Notes: a model not told the origin generated them from the sequence alone. A stretch of 64,000 nt of DNA from Meandrina meandrites (GCA_963693305.1 OY855908.1:34491805-34555804), one strand, 5' to 3'. Shown: positions 14,001-24,489, counted from the first letter of the stretch. A program made the numbers and translations.

Positions 14001-14350
14001 GTAGTTAATATTGACCGATCAGATTTTAAGGTTTATAAGATCTTCTAGTGGTCGTAAAACAATAGCGTTTCAATCCCGCTCGCTCCCATCACACTCGGCG
14101 CTCTTCTCGCGTCACGCTATCCCCTCTCCCAGCCGTTTGAGTGCTTCCCACGCAGGCTCTTGGTAAATCCATGCGACAGCTTTTGGGCACATTGATGCAT
14201 TGAGCGTTACTTACAATACGATTTGGATGTTTTGTATTTGTTTTTCAAGGCTGGCGTAAAACTGACGAGCACAGAGCTCAGCAACAAGAATTACTAAAGA
14301 TTCTTCTTTCCTTTAACTACAAGAGAGTTTCAATTTCTCAACTGCATTAA
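5039..14350 (+). CDS. EHBP1-like protein: C2, proline-rich, NPF motifs, 18-aa repeats, bMERB
   Basis: EHBP1 proteins couple EHD ATPases (through NPF motifs) and Rab8/Rab10-type GTPases (through bMERB) to membranes and actin in endosomal traffic. Exons: 5039-5145, 5842-5902, 6343-6438, 6994-7053, 8055-8236, 8925-12282, 12677-12821, 13038-13134, 13305-13378, 14250-14350. All phases agree, giving 1426 residues. Residues 1-169 form the N-terminal C2 (MAKMLKHFRRKK..., LVVVWDREKPK, NPYRGTHVW, ...CGTLEFSLSSVLLEDG). Residues 255-311 are proline-rich (PPLPPK). NPF motifs lie at 347 and 413, each preceded by KYPKELNPF. Residues 690-1265 are about 32 repeats of 18 residues. Residues 1290-1420 are bMERB-like helices (WLSITKYRDELIERKQDLE; RNELKFLLELEGWRKTDEHR). 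The calponin-homology domain of vertebrate EHBP1 is absent, and the tail HxSISQLH has no CaaX box. The start fits the family's N-terminus. Confidence 0.85.
5946..6340 (+). repeat. Intron 2 insert flanked by a 36-bp direct duplication
   Basis: GCTACGTAACC(G/A)AAATATTTG is present at 5947 and again at 6302, where it runs into the acceptor of exon 3. About 320 bp lies between the copies. This is either a local tandem duplication or an insertion bounded by long repeats. The second copy carries the polypyrimidine tract that is actually used. Confidence 0.45.
6517..6610 (+). pseudogene. Decayed tandem copy of EHBP1-like exon 3
   Basis: Codons matching NPYRG-HVWPEPDPV of exon 3 (6343-6438) recur at 6543-6585 with near-identical DNA. 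The copy carries a one-base length change upstream, which puts it out of phase with the acceptor-like gttag. Its donor is lost: CTTCAAG|gtaaat has become CTTTCAAATAGTG. A functional mutually exclusive exon is unlikely as the sequence stands. Confidence 0.6.
7233..7567. mobile_element. Short TIR element (MITE-like) in EHBP1-like intron 4
   Basis: The ends are inverted: TTATTATATGGC at 7233 and GCCATATAATAA ending at 7567. The inside begins AGTACGCGCGCTCTGATTGGC, a word type common in non-autonomous elements. No open frame is present. It interrupts the decayed copy of exon 4. Confidence 0.45.
7561..7724. mobile_element. Hairpin (foldback) element with a long near-perfect stem
   Basis: The left arm from 7592 (GGTCATTACAGGGAAATCTC...) is followed after a 12-nt loop (TCGCTATCGCTC, about 7637-7648) by its reverse complement, ending at 7693. 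The core stem is about 45 bp with one short mismatch. Weaker complementarity (TTATTAACC / GGTTAATAA) extends it to 7561-7724. It abuts the TIR element on its left. Confidence 0.6.
8501..8519. repeat. Poly-C tract (19 C)
   Basis: An uninterrupted run of 19 cytosines in intron 5 of the EHBP1-like gene, about 400 bp before the giant exon 6. Confidence 0.9.
8640..8820. repeat. CAGT/GGTC tetranucleotide array before exon 6
   Basis: Imperfect 4-bp repeats (CAGT, then CGGT/TGGT, then CAGT) lie just upstream of exon 6. The same type of array sits at 49836-50115, immediately before the relic of exon 6 at 50236. This ties the two loci together as paralogous segments. Confidence 0.75.
10486..12213 (+). 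repeat. 54-bp coding minisatellite, about 32 units
   Basis: Consensus unit is KADTDTPSSALQKEATPD (18 residues). Two main unit types alternate irregularly, with ALQKEATPD or AQQEKATPD ends. Larger blocks are themselves repeated: the rare KAVTDILSCALQ unit occurs at about 11044 and 11476, showing block duplication. The last three units (VTADTDIPST, VTANSDIPST, KKADPGTPSS) and the first (SPETADGDTPSS) are the most divergent. The product is acidic, Ser/Thr/Pro-rich and probably disordered. Because 54 is a multiple of three, other frames and the opposite strand are also open for over 1 kb. Confidence 0.9.
13640..13745 (+). pseudogene. Two relic units of the 54-bp repeat inside intron 9
   Basis: About two copies of the exon 6 unit lie between exons 9 and 10: ...AAAACGGCAGACCCTGAAACTCC then TAA, followed by a second unit, SPETADTDIPSSAQ, that is intact. 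The units resemble the divergent first unit of exon 6. No acceptor and donor pair would include them, and the TAA breaks the first one. Confidence 0.65.
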
Positions 14351-14419
14351 AGTTTTAAGGTAAGCGCACACTCCCACAGCAGTTTCTGCTTCATCAGCAA
14401 ATAACTGTATTCAATTTGC

Positions 14420-14494
14420 CACGCGCCCGCGCGGGGATTGAGTCCAAAGACCTCCTGCGCAAAAGAATGCTGCTGTAACCACTGGGCTCATAGG
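14420..14494 (-). repeat. tRNA-like SINE or tRNA relic, copy 1
   Basis: Read on the minus strand, GAGCCCAGTGGTTACAGC resembles a Pol III A box region, and GGACTCAATCCC resembles a B box about 40 bases on. The surrounding segment (AAGGTAAGCGCACACTCCCAC...) is repeated at 14608-14752. I cannot fold a canonical cloverleaf, so this is not called as a functional tRNA. Confidence 0.35.
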
Positions 14495-14679
14495 GAGCAA
14501 CACAAACCTGTCATTTTCAAGATTTAATCCAGTTGGGCAATTGAATTTTGCTTGTTAGTAAAAATTTCATTTGTTAACAAAAGGAATTCACTTGCTTAAC
14601 TGGAGAATTTTAAGGTAAACGCACATTCCCACTCCAGATTCTGAAACGTGTTTAATTTCTGCGTGAGCAAGTAACTTTT

Positions 14680-14752
14680 TCGCGCTCGCGTGAGGATCTA
14701 AGTCCGGGACCTCCAACACAATTGGAGGATACTGTAACTACTGAGCTTTTAG
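14680..14752 (-). repeat. tRNA-like SINE or tRNA relic, copy 2
   Basis: This is a diverged tandem copy of the segment at 14352-14494. The minus strand carries AAAGCTCAGTAGTTACAG and GGACTTAGATCC. The two copies are about 257 bp apart in direct orientation just after the EHBP1-like stop codon, so they may lie in its 3' UTR. Confidence 0.33.
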
Positions 14753-14801
14753 GCGAGAGGGTCATTTACAAGGTTCATATCTTTGCTATAATTTTTCCAC
14801 G

Positions 14802-14807
14802 AATAAA
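14802..14807 (+). promoter_or_regulatory. Candidate poly(A) signal of EHBP1-like gene
   Basis: AATAAA lies 452 nt after the stop codon and is the first canonical hexamer downstream on this strand. Placement is inferred only. Confidence 0.35.
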
Positions 14808-15579
14808 TGTAGAGGTGGACTTTTTTGTCATGATACTCCACTGGCATAGTTGCTTGTTTGTACCTTTTAAAGTATTTAGATTTTCTTATTGTTTCAAGTG
14901 AGTATAGCCTGATCACTATGTACTTTGTAGTCCAGCGATGATAAATAATTGATACGTCTAAAAATTATTTTTCGACGAATTTATTCCGTTTTTGAAGAGT
15001 TCGGTCATTTGCGAATCCGTAATGTCGCGCTTAAAATTTTTTGACGTCTCATTTTTTTTCTTTTCTTGTTTCAGTTGTACCGTAACTTGCATTACAGTAT
15101 ATCCTGTCTTACTGAAGAAAATATTTTACGCTGAAAACAAATTGTAAATAATTAATTGTTCATAATTGTAAATATTGATATGTAATACAAAATTAAGTAG
15201 TTACCTCTTGCTATCGAGGAAATTGTTGACATAAGTTCTTTGTAAATAATTTTTCTAGATATATTCTTAAAAGAGTGGTTCAACAGGAAGAACCCCGTGT
15301 AAAATCTGTAACTTACAACACTATATATATTGTTTTCTTTTTTCAATGGAAAGTCTCGAGGAAAAGACGATTATTTAAAAGCTAAACCTGACTGATCTAG
15401 AGGCAATATTTTTTCTTCATAATATTTTAGTTTTTTTACTTGTTTAAATTTTGTTTTTACAGAGTTCGATCTTCATTTTTTAGCGCTTTTAATGTAATTT
15501 AATGTCGTTCGACTCTTTTAGCGTTTATAACTAAGTCAATTATATGGTAATAAGGAAAGATCATTTTGTTGGATTACGT
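14808..15579. other. AT-rich intergenic stretch
   Basis: No gene, tandem repeat or strong hairpin was seen. The sequence is low-complexity AT-rich DNA with scattered short T runs. Confidence 0.4.
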
Positions 15580-17060
15580 CACTGTTCTGTGAGGTAGCCG
15601 AGGTGTAACAAGAAGTAAAATGACGTCATGCTGCACGTGTTCCAGCCTGCTTGCTACGTTTTCATCCAATCAGATGCGAGGATATAGGATCATTCTTGAA
15701 TGAAAGTAACGCAAGCGTTCATGCAACCACTGCGCGTGACTAGATACGTTAGTTTCGTCCGCTATGTCAATTTCCCTGTTTCCTGTTTTCTTTTTTGTCT
15801 GCCCTTTCCATTTTAGCGTGCAGTTAGGCATTTATAGGTTTTTCACAATTAAATAAATTAAAATATAGCAAAAAAAAAGAAAAGAAAAAAAGAAAAAGAG
15901 TGTTTGTACTTTTTCACGTACAAATTGTGAAAAGACCAAGTTGACCTTGGTCTTTTCGCAATTTGTGTGATTTTGCAATCTGTAAAAGAAAAGCCAAAAA
16001 CTTAAAAAATAAAATAAACAACTTTTTGCATCTTTTATACACAGAATACGAAGAGACCAAGTTTTCCTTGGTCTTTTCGTATTCTGTGTGCTTTTGCAGT
16101 TTGTCAAAAAAGCCAAAAAAAATAAAAAAGGAAAGAGATTTTTTACACACAAAATGCGAAAAGACCAAGGTAAACTTGGTCTTTTCGTACCAAGTTGACC
16201 TGGGTCTTTTCGCATTTTGTGTTCTTTTGCATTTTGAAAAGAAAAGCCAAAAATAAAAATAATAAATAAAAAAAATAGGAAAAGAACTTTTTGTATTTTT
16301 TACACACAAAATCGTTTCTTACTTTGTGTGCAAAATTACCAAAATGGAGATAAAGCCTATTAAAATAGGCTTTGGCATTTCTAGGGTCTTGCAATTTAGT
16401 GGGTTTTTTTTACCTTTTTTGTCTGTTTTCCTCAATTTGCATCGCAGAACGCAAAGCGGTTGCATCTGAACGCATGCGTCACTTTTGTTTACGAGTGAAT
16501 CAATATCAGCGTTGATGATTGGACGAATTCAATAACAGACAGGTTTGGACACGTTGACGTGAATGTCTATTTTACAACACGACCTCACAGGACATGTGAC
16601 GTAATTCTACCTTATAAGAAAGTAATTCAGTTTTCGTTTTGCTTTTCATTTTTTTTCGCAGTGAGTTGCAAATTGTAATTAAAATCCTAGCTTAAATTAG
16701 GATACAGTTTTCTCTTCTACAGTAGAAATTTTAAATAAAACGTTATTGCTACATTGCATGTGGTGGTCTTATATATCGGATATGCGTTAATACATATGAG
16801 GTGTGTCGCTCAAATGTGAAGAAAGTCTACAAGCGGAAATCGATAAACGTGTCTGAAAATCGAGACCCACCCGTTGATCCTGAAAAAGACACTGGCTTTG
16901 TCCCCTTGATTTAACCAGGTTTTATTTGTGATGTACAAGAAATACATAGCGAATGGACAAAACGTTGCTTCCTCGCATATAGTACATCGATTATCAAAGA
17001 TAACCAAAGCGAGCTTCGGGAGTGGATGATGGGAAATTAAACCCGCTGAGTGAAGTAAGT
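15580..17060 (+). repeat. Interspersed repeat, copy B
   Basis: Homologous to 2579-3830 (TTCTGTGAGGTAG..., TTGAATGAAAGTAACGC, TGTGACGTAATTC, AAATAAAACGTTA). From about 16390 onward it is also homologous to 50500-51240 (GAACGCATGCGTC, TCAGCGTTGATGATTGGACG, CATCGATTATCAAAGATA). The hairpin array at 15920-16222 is inserted in or expanded within it. The 50.5-kb match belongs to the larger EHBP1/ZP segmental duplication. Confidence 0.6.
15920..16222. repeat. Three tandem hairpins sharing a GAAAAGACCAAG stem
   Basis: Hairpins lie at 15920-15967, 16040-16088 and 16147-16222, spaced about 120 and 107 bp apart. Each has the inner stem GAAAAGACCAAG / CTTGGTCTTTTC and a 5-nt loop. The third is compound, with a second CAAGTTGACC arm. 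The outer arms differ between units (ACAAATTG, CACAGAATACG, ACACAAAATGCG), yet each is complementary to its own partner. Linkers carry AAAGCCAAAAA-type A-rich DNA. Confidence 0.75.
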
Positions 17061-18194
17061 GTGGGCGCAAAAGGTCACGTGATCTACTCGCTCCGTGCTT
17101 CCTCGGAATTTGTTAAACCTCTTTATTTTGCTCTGTTTGCTAATTACTTTCAATATGGTGGATGCAAGAATTATAGCCGCGGTAATTCTTTACAGAATAC
17201 CCGCTGGAGCTCAGGTGGGTGCCGCGTCTTATTACAAGCACCTGTTGTGCCTGCAGTATATGCTAACTTTCTGTTCATTTTCGTGCGATTGAACTGTTTT
17301 GTAAGAAATGAGCAAAGGCAAACTTATTGACATCAATTACTGTACTTTTTCCTCACAAATTTCCTCAAGTCAACAAATTATTCCAATTTTGGACATAGTC
17401 TGGGATGACACCACTCAATTGTCCAGTGGACAAAATTCTACGTACTCATTCGGACCGGTAGCAACTTGCGATGACTTTTTGGCGGATCATAAGAAGAAGG
17501 AGATACCTGAGTCATCAAGACACAAATGGTTTTTAATTGCATGAAATGCAACTGAATATTTTATTTCATTTTATTCTATTGTTTATTATAAAACTTTCCT
17601 CAGCCTGTTAATCAGTCAAACGTGGTAGACTTAAATACATAACTTTACTCTTACTCTTAGATGCATTTTTCGACTCTCTGACACACGTCAAACGTTTTGC
17701 TTATATTATTTAAGCAGGTACTACAGCGATAGGTTATCCTGGACCACTTCAATACATATTTGATCGAACTCCTCTCCTACTCTTTTAATTCTTTCTCTCC
17801 CTTTTAACCCGCGAAGAAAGAATTCAAGAAACCGTCTGTTACTCAAACTGTGCGACACAGAATGAATAATTTGCTAAATTTTAGATTTTTTTGGAGACTA
17901 TGACCCTGGAGATATGCAATTAAAGTAAGTTATCTTAATAACAGATTAAAAATCAGAATTCTTTCAAAAATATATTTAGTCGTGAAACAATTAAATCAGT
18001 GAAAAAATTGATATTCGTTCTAGTATTTTCAAAATAATATTTAATAATAAAGGTTTGAATTTCATCGTCTTAACTTTTCGGTACTCTTTTAGTTTAGCCT
18101 GTATGTATAGTACTTTTCGTTTGCCCGGAAGGCTGACCACCTAGAGTATGTTGATACGTACAAAGTCTTTCAACAGAAAAAAAATTAACAAAAT
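17061..18194 (+). other. Segment duplicated at 51240-52660; no convincing gene
   Basis: GTGGATGCAAGAATTATAGC and the following 60 bases (ATACCCGCTGGAGCTCAGGTGG) match 51230-51320 closely. The match continues through GAAATGAGCAAAGGCAAACTT, FLAD(H/Y)KKKEIPESSRHK-encoding DNA ending in a stop at 17542, and CGTTTGCC..GAAGGCTGACCA near 18118. The 78-codon open frame at 17308-17544 is not conserved in its first half, so it is not called as a gene. Confidence 0.5.
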
Positions 18195-18638
18195 TGATGA
18201 AAACCATGCAACACACATCACAAACTGAGCCATCAGGAAGGTAGGAATGGAACCTGGAGGAATATTTAACGAAATAAAAATTAAGATGACAGCACATATG
18301 GTTGTTTTGAAAACATTGTTTCAATTGCAGCTTTCATAAATTTCTGCACCTTACGCTTTTACTTTCTGTTTACATACCACTATTCAGGCCATTCTCGTGC
18401 ACTTCCTCTTGTTTCTCTCGTGCCAGGTGGACAGAGCCCTGAGCCAAAGTGTACACGGCCACTTCGTGGACATTTCTTTGCGTACTGGGAGTCTGCTTCG
18501 GTCGTGTTTCATAAAATCACGTGACAGTGAACGAATCCTAATGGGTGGTCAGCAATGAACTTAAAGGCTTCCAACCACTAAACAGTATTTCTATTTCACG
18601 CACGTGTCACGACATCCTCAGCAGCCACAGGTATTTAA

Positions 18639-19295
18639 GGACGTTCGCGCGAAAATTTTCTAGTCGATAGATTTTTCTAAAATTTTTACTGAGGACGGAT
18701 AATGAGTTACTTGTGTCAGAAATACAAAAAAAAGTGGGGGTCACCGACTTCGTTTCAGAGATAAAGTCTGTAGAAAACTACCCTGATTTTGAAAAATTGG
18801 CACACGTAATTTCGCACGGCTTTCAAGGTTTGTAGTTTAAATTATCGATGATGAGAAAACGGAGGCAAACGATCTTGGTGGTATTTTGAAGAAGTGCGTC
18901 TCTTGCGTAAATAATTTTAAGTGTTGCCATCTTTTATGCAAAACTTAGCCCTGGAAGAGGCATTTGAACCCGTCGTACGGCAAAACGAAAAGATCAAAAA
19001 GCGGAATTCGAACGTGCGTGGGGCAAAAAAAATCAACCTTTCAATCGATAGATTTTTTTCATTTTCTCCTAAAACGTAGATAATCGTTAACAAAAGTGAT
19101 CTGTTAAGAAAAAAGTAGGGGTCACCGACCATTTAAGCTAGCAAACTGCAAGCGAAGTTATCGCAACAGCTACTCACCCTATATGTGGTTGGAAAGTTTC
19201 CTCAGCGCGCGCGCTCGATGCATGACGTGGCGTAGCATTGCGACAGGAATTACGTGCGCAGTAAGGATACGCATAAACAAATAGCGCGAACGTCC
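18639..19295. mobile_element. MITE with GGACGTTCGCGC termini at a TTAA site
   Basis: The left end after TTAA (18635-18638) is GGACGTTCGCGCG. The right end is its reverse complement, CGCGAACGTCC, followed by TTAA (19296-19299). Inside, the words GGGGTCACCGAC occur twice and there is no open frame. The paralogous ZP exon near 53838 lacks it: there ACAGG-AATTTCTAAGACTG runs uninterrupted where here ACAGGTAT-TTAA-[element]-TTAA-CAAGACTG is found. TTAA duplication is the habit of piggyBac-type transposases. Assignment beyond that is inference. Confidence 0.7.
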
Positions 19296-20066
19296 TTAAC
19301 AAGACTGTGAGGATAGCTGTAGGTGTGTGCCTGCTTGTTGTGTTATAGCTGGTCAGCGGAGTTGTTAGAGCGAAGTCAGCACTGGTTTCTTCAGCTTTGC
19401 ATGTCGTGTCCAGGAGGCGAATCGATTTGCTACATTTCGGAATCCCCGTGGCTGCTGAGGATGTCGATACGCGCGTGCGCGAAATAGAAATACAGTTCAG
19501 CTGTTTTTATTCCAAGTATGGCGTGGTATCATTGGTTGGCTGGAAGCCAAGTAACAGAAAACTTGTGTTTAGTGATGAAGGCAAAGGAAACTTTACACTC
19601 TCTCTGAATATGTTTCCTGACAAGAGATTCGTGAGCCTTTACATGAAGGATGATTCCCCTGTTGCTGTGGCGCTGCGCAAACTTCTGTTCTTTGAGGTAT
19701 CAGTGACATCAGGTGACAAGCAGCTGTCATCATAGCTGATCGGAGTTATGCAACTCTCACTCAGGATAGTTAAAATTCTTTGAATTACGAGTTCATAACA
19801 AGAGGGTATGTGAAAAACTGATTATCTGATTTCGTGTTATTGAACAGGTTTTGGATATAATGCCTTTTATTGTTTGCAATTTAAATTTTCAGATCCTGTG
19901 AAAGCATTAATGTTTTTAAAGAGAAATGCATCAAGCTTATAAAGGTGGGGTATGCAAATATTGAACATTTCCCAATTTCTTAGTGTCTTTTTACTCTATT
20001 GTATTGCATGCACCAACAACTTTTTAGTCCATTTTATGGATTTTAGCAATTTTACCAGTTTTATAC

Positions 20067-20067
<1 letters not shown>

Positions 20068-20113
<46 letters not shown>
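20068..20113. repeat. (ATT)n microsatellite
   Basis: About 15 uninterrupted TTA/ATT units, 114 bp before the much longer ACT array. Confidence 0.9.
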
Positions 20114-20115
<2 letters not shown>

Positions 20116-20124
20116 TAGTTAGAT

Positions 20125-20602
<478 letters not shown>

Positions 20603-21074
20603 TTTCCAGTTTATACAGCGTAAGAGTGTTGAAAGATGTAGTTGAGTTACAGACAAACAAGTTGAGTAGTATAAAGTGACGTCATTACTAGTTAATTTTA
20701 ACTTGAGAACCGTTGATATTGATATCTTTTCTGTAAGTAAAAAAGGCTGTTTTTGGTTGTTTATCCTGTGAATACAGCCGACAAGCCTGGGAGAGGTAAT
20801 AGGCGGATGTATTTGCAAGATAATGCGCAAACGACTTAGAGTTAATCCTTTCTTAGATGTCCGAACGACGTTATAACAGTGAAGTACCATTTCGTGCCTT
20901 CAGTCAGTTCACAGTACTTTAGCGTTGAAGTCTTCAAATTTGCTGCTGTCCATTGGTAGGCTTGTCAGAATCTTAGTACTAATCGTCATTTTCCATACCG
21001 GGTTTGAGGCCTTGAAACGGCGAATTGCGCTTCATCGTTTCAATTGCCTCCTTTTTTCGACTATTTTGCTTGGT

Positions 21075-21288
21075 TACCAAGGAAAATGGTAAGAATTGGG
21101 ATGATCGGGGCACTCTCTGACCCAAATTTTTGTATACTCTCAAGGGACTGTTTTAATTTGTCAAGGGAATACTTTTCGCTGTGGGTGATAAAAACGTCAC
21201 TGGATAGGAATGCGTCAGCACTTCTCGATCCCGAAGTTATTTTCACGCGTCGCTCGTCATTTAACCTGTCTAGCCTTTTGGAAACTAC
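21075..21288 (-). pseudogene. Possible small-GTPase-like exon or relic
   Basis: On the minus strand an acceptor-like CTGTAG near 21289 is followed by an open stretch including RSADAFLSSDVF, EKYSLDKLKQSLESI and a C-terminal IFLGNQAK before a stop. The spacing of a Switch II-like AD, a helix and a GNxxD-like motif recalls Ras/Rab proteins, but the D of NKxD is missing. No other exons were found. A donor at CTTG|gtaacc near 21076 would remove the stop. Recognition is weak. Confidence 0.22.
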
Positions 21289-21299
21289 AGGTAGGTATT

Positions 21300-23449
21300 T
21301 TTCAAAAATCTGTGCTGTTCATCGATTGAGTCGCTTAGTTTTGCATGCTTAAAAGCTGCTGCGAATCTTCATTGTCAGAGGATATTGGCCAATGCTATTT
21401 TCTATTGTTACAAGTCTAGTGTTTGTCGTCTTCATTGAAAGAAGTATTTTTAGCTCGTCACGCAATCTTTTGTTTTGACCACAATTCACGGACTTGATCA
21501 CGACTTAATGCAGCTTCTCAAGACTTCAGACAGGAAAATGGTAATGTACAATATTGCTTCGAACTTAAATGGAACTTAACTGGAATTTTTAGAAGGATCG
21601 GTAAAGCCACTTAGTGAAAAATTGACTGCAAAAAGCCGTCGGGCTAAAATTAAACTTACGCTTTAGCGTGAATAATGCAGGATCTCACGGCTTCAAAAAT
21701 ATGCAGAATTTTGAAGCTTTGATACATAAGTAGCTACATCTTGAAATGAGAATTAATCTAAACAAAACTTCCTTCAAGTTTCTTTCATTTGCCCAGTTAA
21801 CGTTTAGAATTTTAGGCTTCTGAAGCGTATTGATTTGAAAAGCACATGGTGACATCTGATATGCAGCGTGCGGCCGACTTACCATCGCGTTGTTGTGTAT
21901 TTAATAATTGTGTTCAGTTTACGACCTTTTACATGCAAAGATTTACTACAGTACTTCGGAAAATGCAAACAAGTATTTTTTTTGTTATTAGTTATAGTGA
22001 TGGATAGCATAAAAAGCAATGTGAGTGTTTATTTTGTGGAAGGAATTCAGTAGTTTTCCGCTATCTCACGGCACCATGATTCGCAAATTATTATCCCCAA
22101 TTACCGCTTTTCTGTACCAAGATAATACCTCTGGTGGTTAAATAAATGTCAGTGACAGTTGAACAGAATGAAAGCCTACCTTTCACCAGAGTGTTTCGAA
22201 CTAGCGTTATATTTTGTAGAAAGAGTTCGTGTTTTTGCGAGTTGTTAAAATGACGCGCGGAGGTGAAGAATTTTTTTTCACCGTCTTCAAGTTTGGTTTG
22301 GGATCAATTTATCAAGGTTGATAATTAACATTTCAAATCATGAATTGGTCTTTCAGCGTGTCTAGTTGTAATAAAAGTTTACATCAGAAAGGAATTATTT
22401 GTCTGAATTTAGTACGCATATGGTATATTTTTTTCCATTCGCACGTTTATGTTAAATGCCGTTAAAGAGCAAGGAATGTTTGAGGGGGTGGGTGAGCGCT
22501 AATAAAAGCCTTCTAGACTGGGAGTCAATGGGTTAATGCATCGCAAATCGCTTTCAATAGTAACATTTCCCCAACGCATACTCTATGCAAAATAGGCGAA
22601 TCTCGAAGAGATCTTTGATTAGTTAAAAGAGATAAATATGTTGAAATAAATACGCTTTTGTGGTTCCTTGTAAACCGTTATCCATAACACTGGGAGGGCG
22701 TTCTTTTGCTAACTCACTCCAGACCCGGAGACTATCGATACGTATAATTATTTCTAAACGATACAAGCGCTCAATTCCCCCTAACAAAACCGCTGAATAC
22801 CGTTGTACTCGGGCTCCTGACGGAATGATAAGTTTCATTTCTTGTCGCATCTGTTACGTCAAAAAACACCACTGCAACGGAAAGAACGTCAAATTGATTT
22901 CTAAATGTCTCAAAGTAATTATTACGTGAGAAAATAGATATTAATCGTGATATCCCCTGCTGTTGTAAATGACTTCCTGTTTTTCTGAAGGGAAGAAGAT
23001 ACCCTTTGGGTTTTTAGACGGGCCTTGGAACGTTCACTACTAATTGAGATCAATCAGGAGTTCTCGTTCTGATTGGTCAAAAACGTATAGGCCATCGAAG
23101 TGAAGGACTCACTGAACGTTCCATTCATGGTTCGATCCGGTTTTTTTAAAGGCTGGGGACTGCTAACGTTATAAACTTTCTCTGCGTTCCTTGCTCAAAA
23201 AATACTCGCGTTGTCCTGTTGCGTGACAGTCACCACGCGATATGCGATACGTGTGACTCTGACTCTCATGCCAGATCTCTAGGGTCAATTGCCACGAAAT
23301 TAAATTGCGTGCATTTCAAAACGTATGTTGAGAACGTACATCTGGCATCGTAGTTGAGGGATTTAAACTCGCATTGGCGTTTTTGAAATGGAAATTATAT
23401 TTCCTTGGTAAATATCTCCATAAAAAATACACTAAATATATCTATAACT
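21300..23449. other. Non-coding stretch
   Basis: Nothing recognisable as a gene. Open frames of 60-90 codons on both strands show no family signature and no consistent splice signals. Confidence 0.4.
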
Positions 23450-23646
23450 ATTTACAAGGCTAGAAAAGATTTTAAAATGTTTAAAAAAGAAAAACCGAAC
23501 GTTTTCGGCTTAAATCAGTTATCATCAGGGTAAAATGAAATGAAAATGCCAAAGGTTTCATTTTACCCTTTTGATGACTTATTTAAGTCAAAAACATTCA
23601 CTTTTTCTTTTTCAAAACATTTAAATCATTTCTAGCCTTGTAAACA
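23450..23646. mobile_element. Foldback element with about 90-bp arms
   Basis: The left arm TTTACAAGGCTAGAAA...GCTTAAATCAGTTATCATC...GGGTAAAATGAAA is mirrored by TTTCATTTTACCC...GATGACTTATTTAAG...TTTCTAGCCTTGTAAA ending at 23646. The loop is only about 15 nt. No protein is encoded, so it is a typical non-autonomous hairpin element. Confidence 0.65.
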
Positions 23647-24172
23647 TTTTTTTCATCCAAAGCGAATATTGTGAACAAATATATCTATATTCTGCAACAT
23701 GATCATTCGCAACCTTCCAGTCCTCCCTTTTCGCAACGAATGTTCAAATAACCGCTAAGCAGCATTTGTCGTCACCTGAGAATCAAGTTGCTGATGAAAG
23801 ATGGCCCGTACTGAGCCAATCAGAATGCGCGACCTTGAATAGCCTTCTTAGGGGTCTTCTTATAAAAAGAAACTTGCAGGAAAGCATGAAACAGGCGTTG
23901 GGCCGGTCTAATAAGAATATCCGTTTTAACAACGGAAACGCTAAAGGAACAAACTGTCAATTCAGAGCATGATCGTCTAATGTCGCTCAAACCTCCATAT
24001 CAGCGAGACTAGTTCCAAATAAATCAGCAACAACGAGACAACAAGAGTCAATTTAAAACAAGTGGGAGTGGAATCTTCAGATAAGAATACTAGTAAAATG
24101 GTGCGAGTGCTTATGACATAGATAGACAGTTTACGGACTACTGATGTATATTTTTCTTATCCCCTTTAATAG

Positions 24173-24245
24173 ATTTACAAGGCTGCCGTGTCGCTTCTGT
24201 TTCTGGGCTCCGTTGCTTGTTTCTCTGTTCCATCGTCCTCGCCAA
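24173..24245 (+). other. Candidate orphan exon with hydrophobic peptide
   Basis: An acceptor (cctttaatag) and an excellent donor (CCAA|gtgagt) bound 73 bp. One frame reads YKAAVSLLFLGSVACFSVPS, resembling the core of a signal peptide. No ATG lies inside it and no partner exon was identified. It may be part of an unannotated gene or chance. Confidence 0.2.
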
Positions 24246-24489
24246 GTGAGTCATCCCTTTCTACTTGTCTTAACTTCGGGAAAATGAACTTTTCCCTATC
24301 TGTATCAATAACTCACGTTATTTATATTCGCAAGTGATGCTATTGCATGTTCGGCAGTTGAGAATGTTTAATTAAAAGAGGTCACTCCAAAAAACATATA
24401 TTTCTTCTCGCCACCATTTAAAAGTACATATAAAAATTAGATACTCACCAAAAAGCCTTGTAACCTGAGAAATTTTCCCAATGTTGCAA

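Noticed and set aside
15832..16394. Overlapping 80-130-codon frames on both strands
   Set aside because: They arise from the hairpin satellite. The same words are read in different frames in successive units.
24173..24245. Signal-peptide exon of the discoidin gene
   Set aside because: The exon at 27372 has its own ATG, a better signal peptide and exact phase to 28849. The 24173 exon lacks a start codon.
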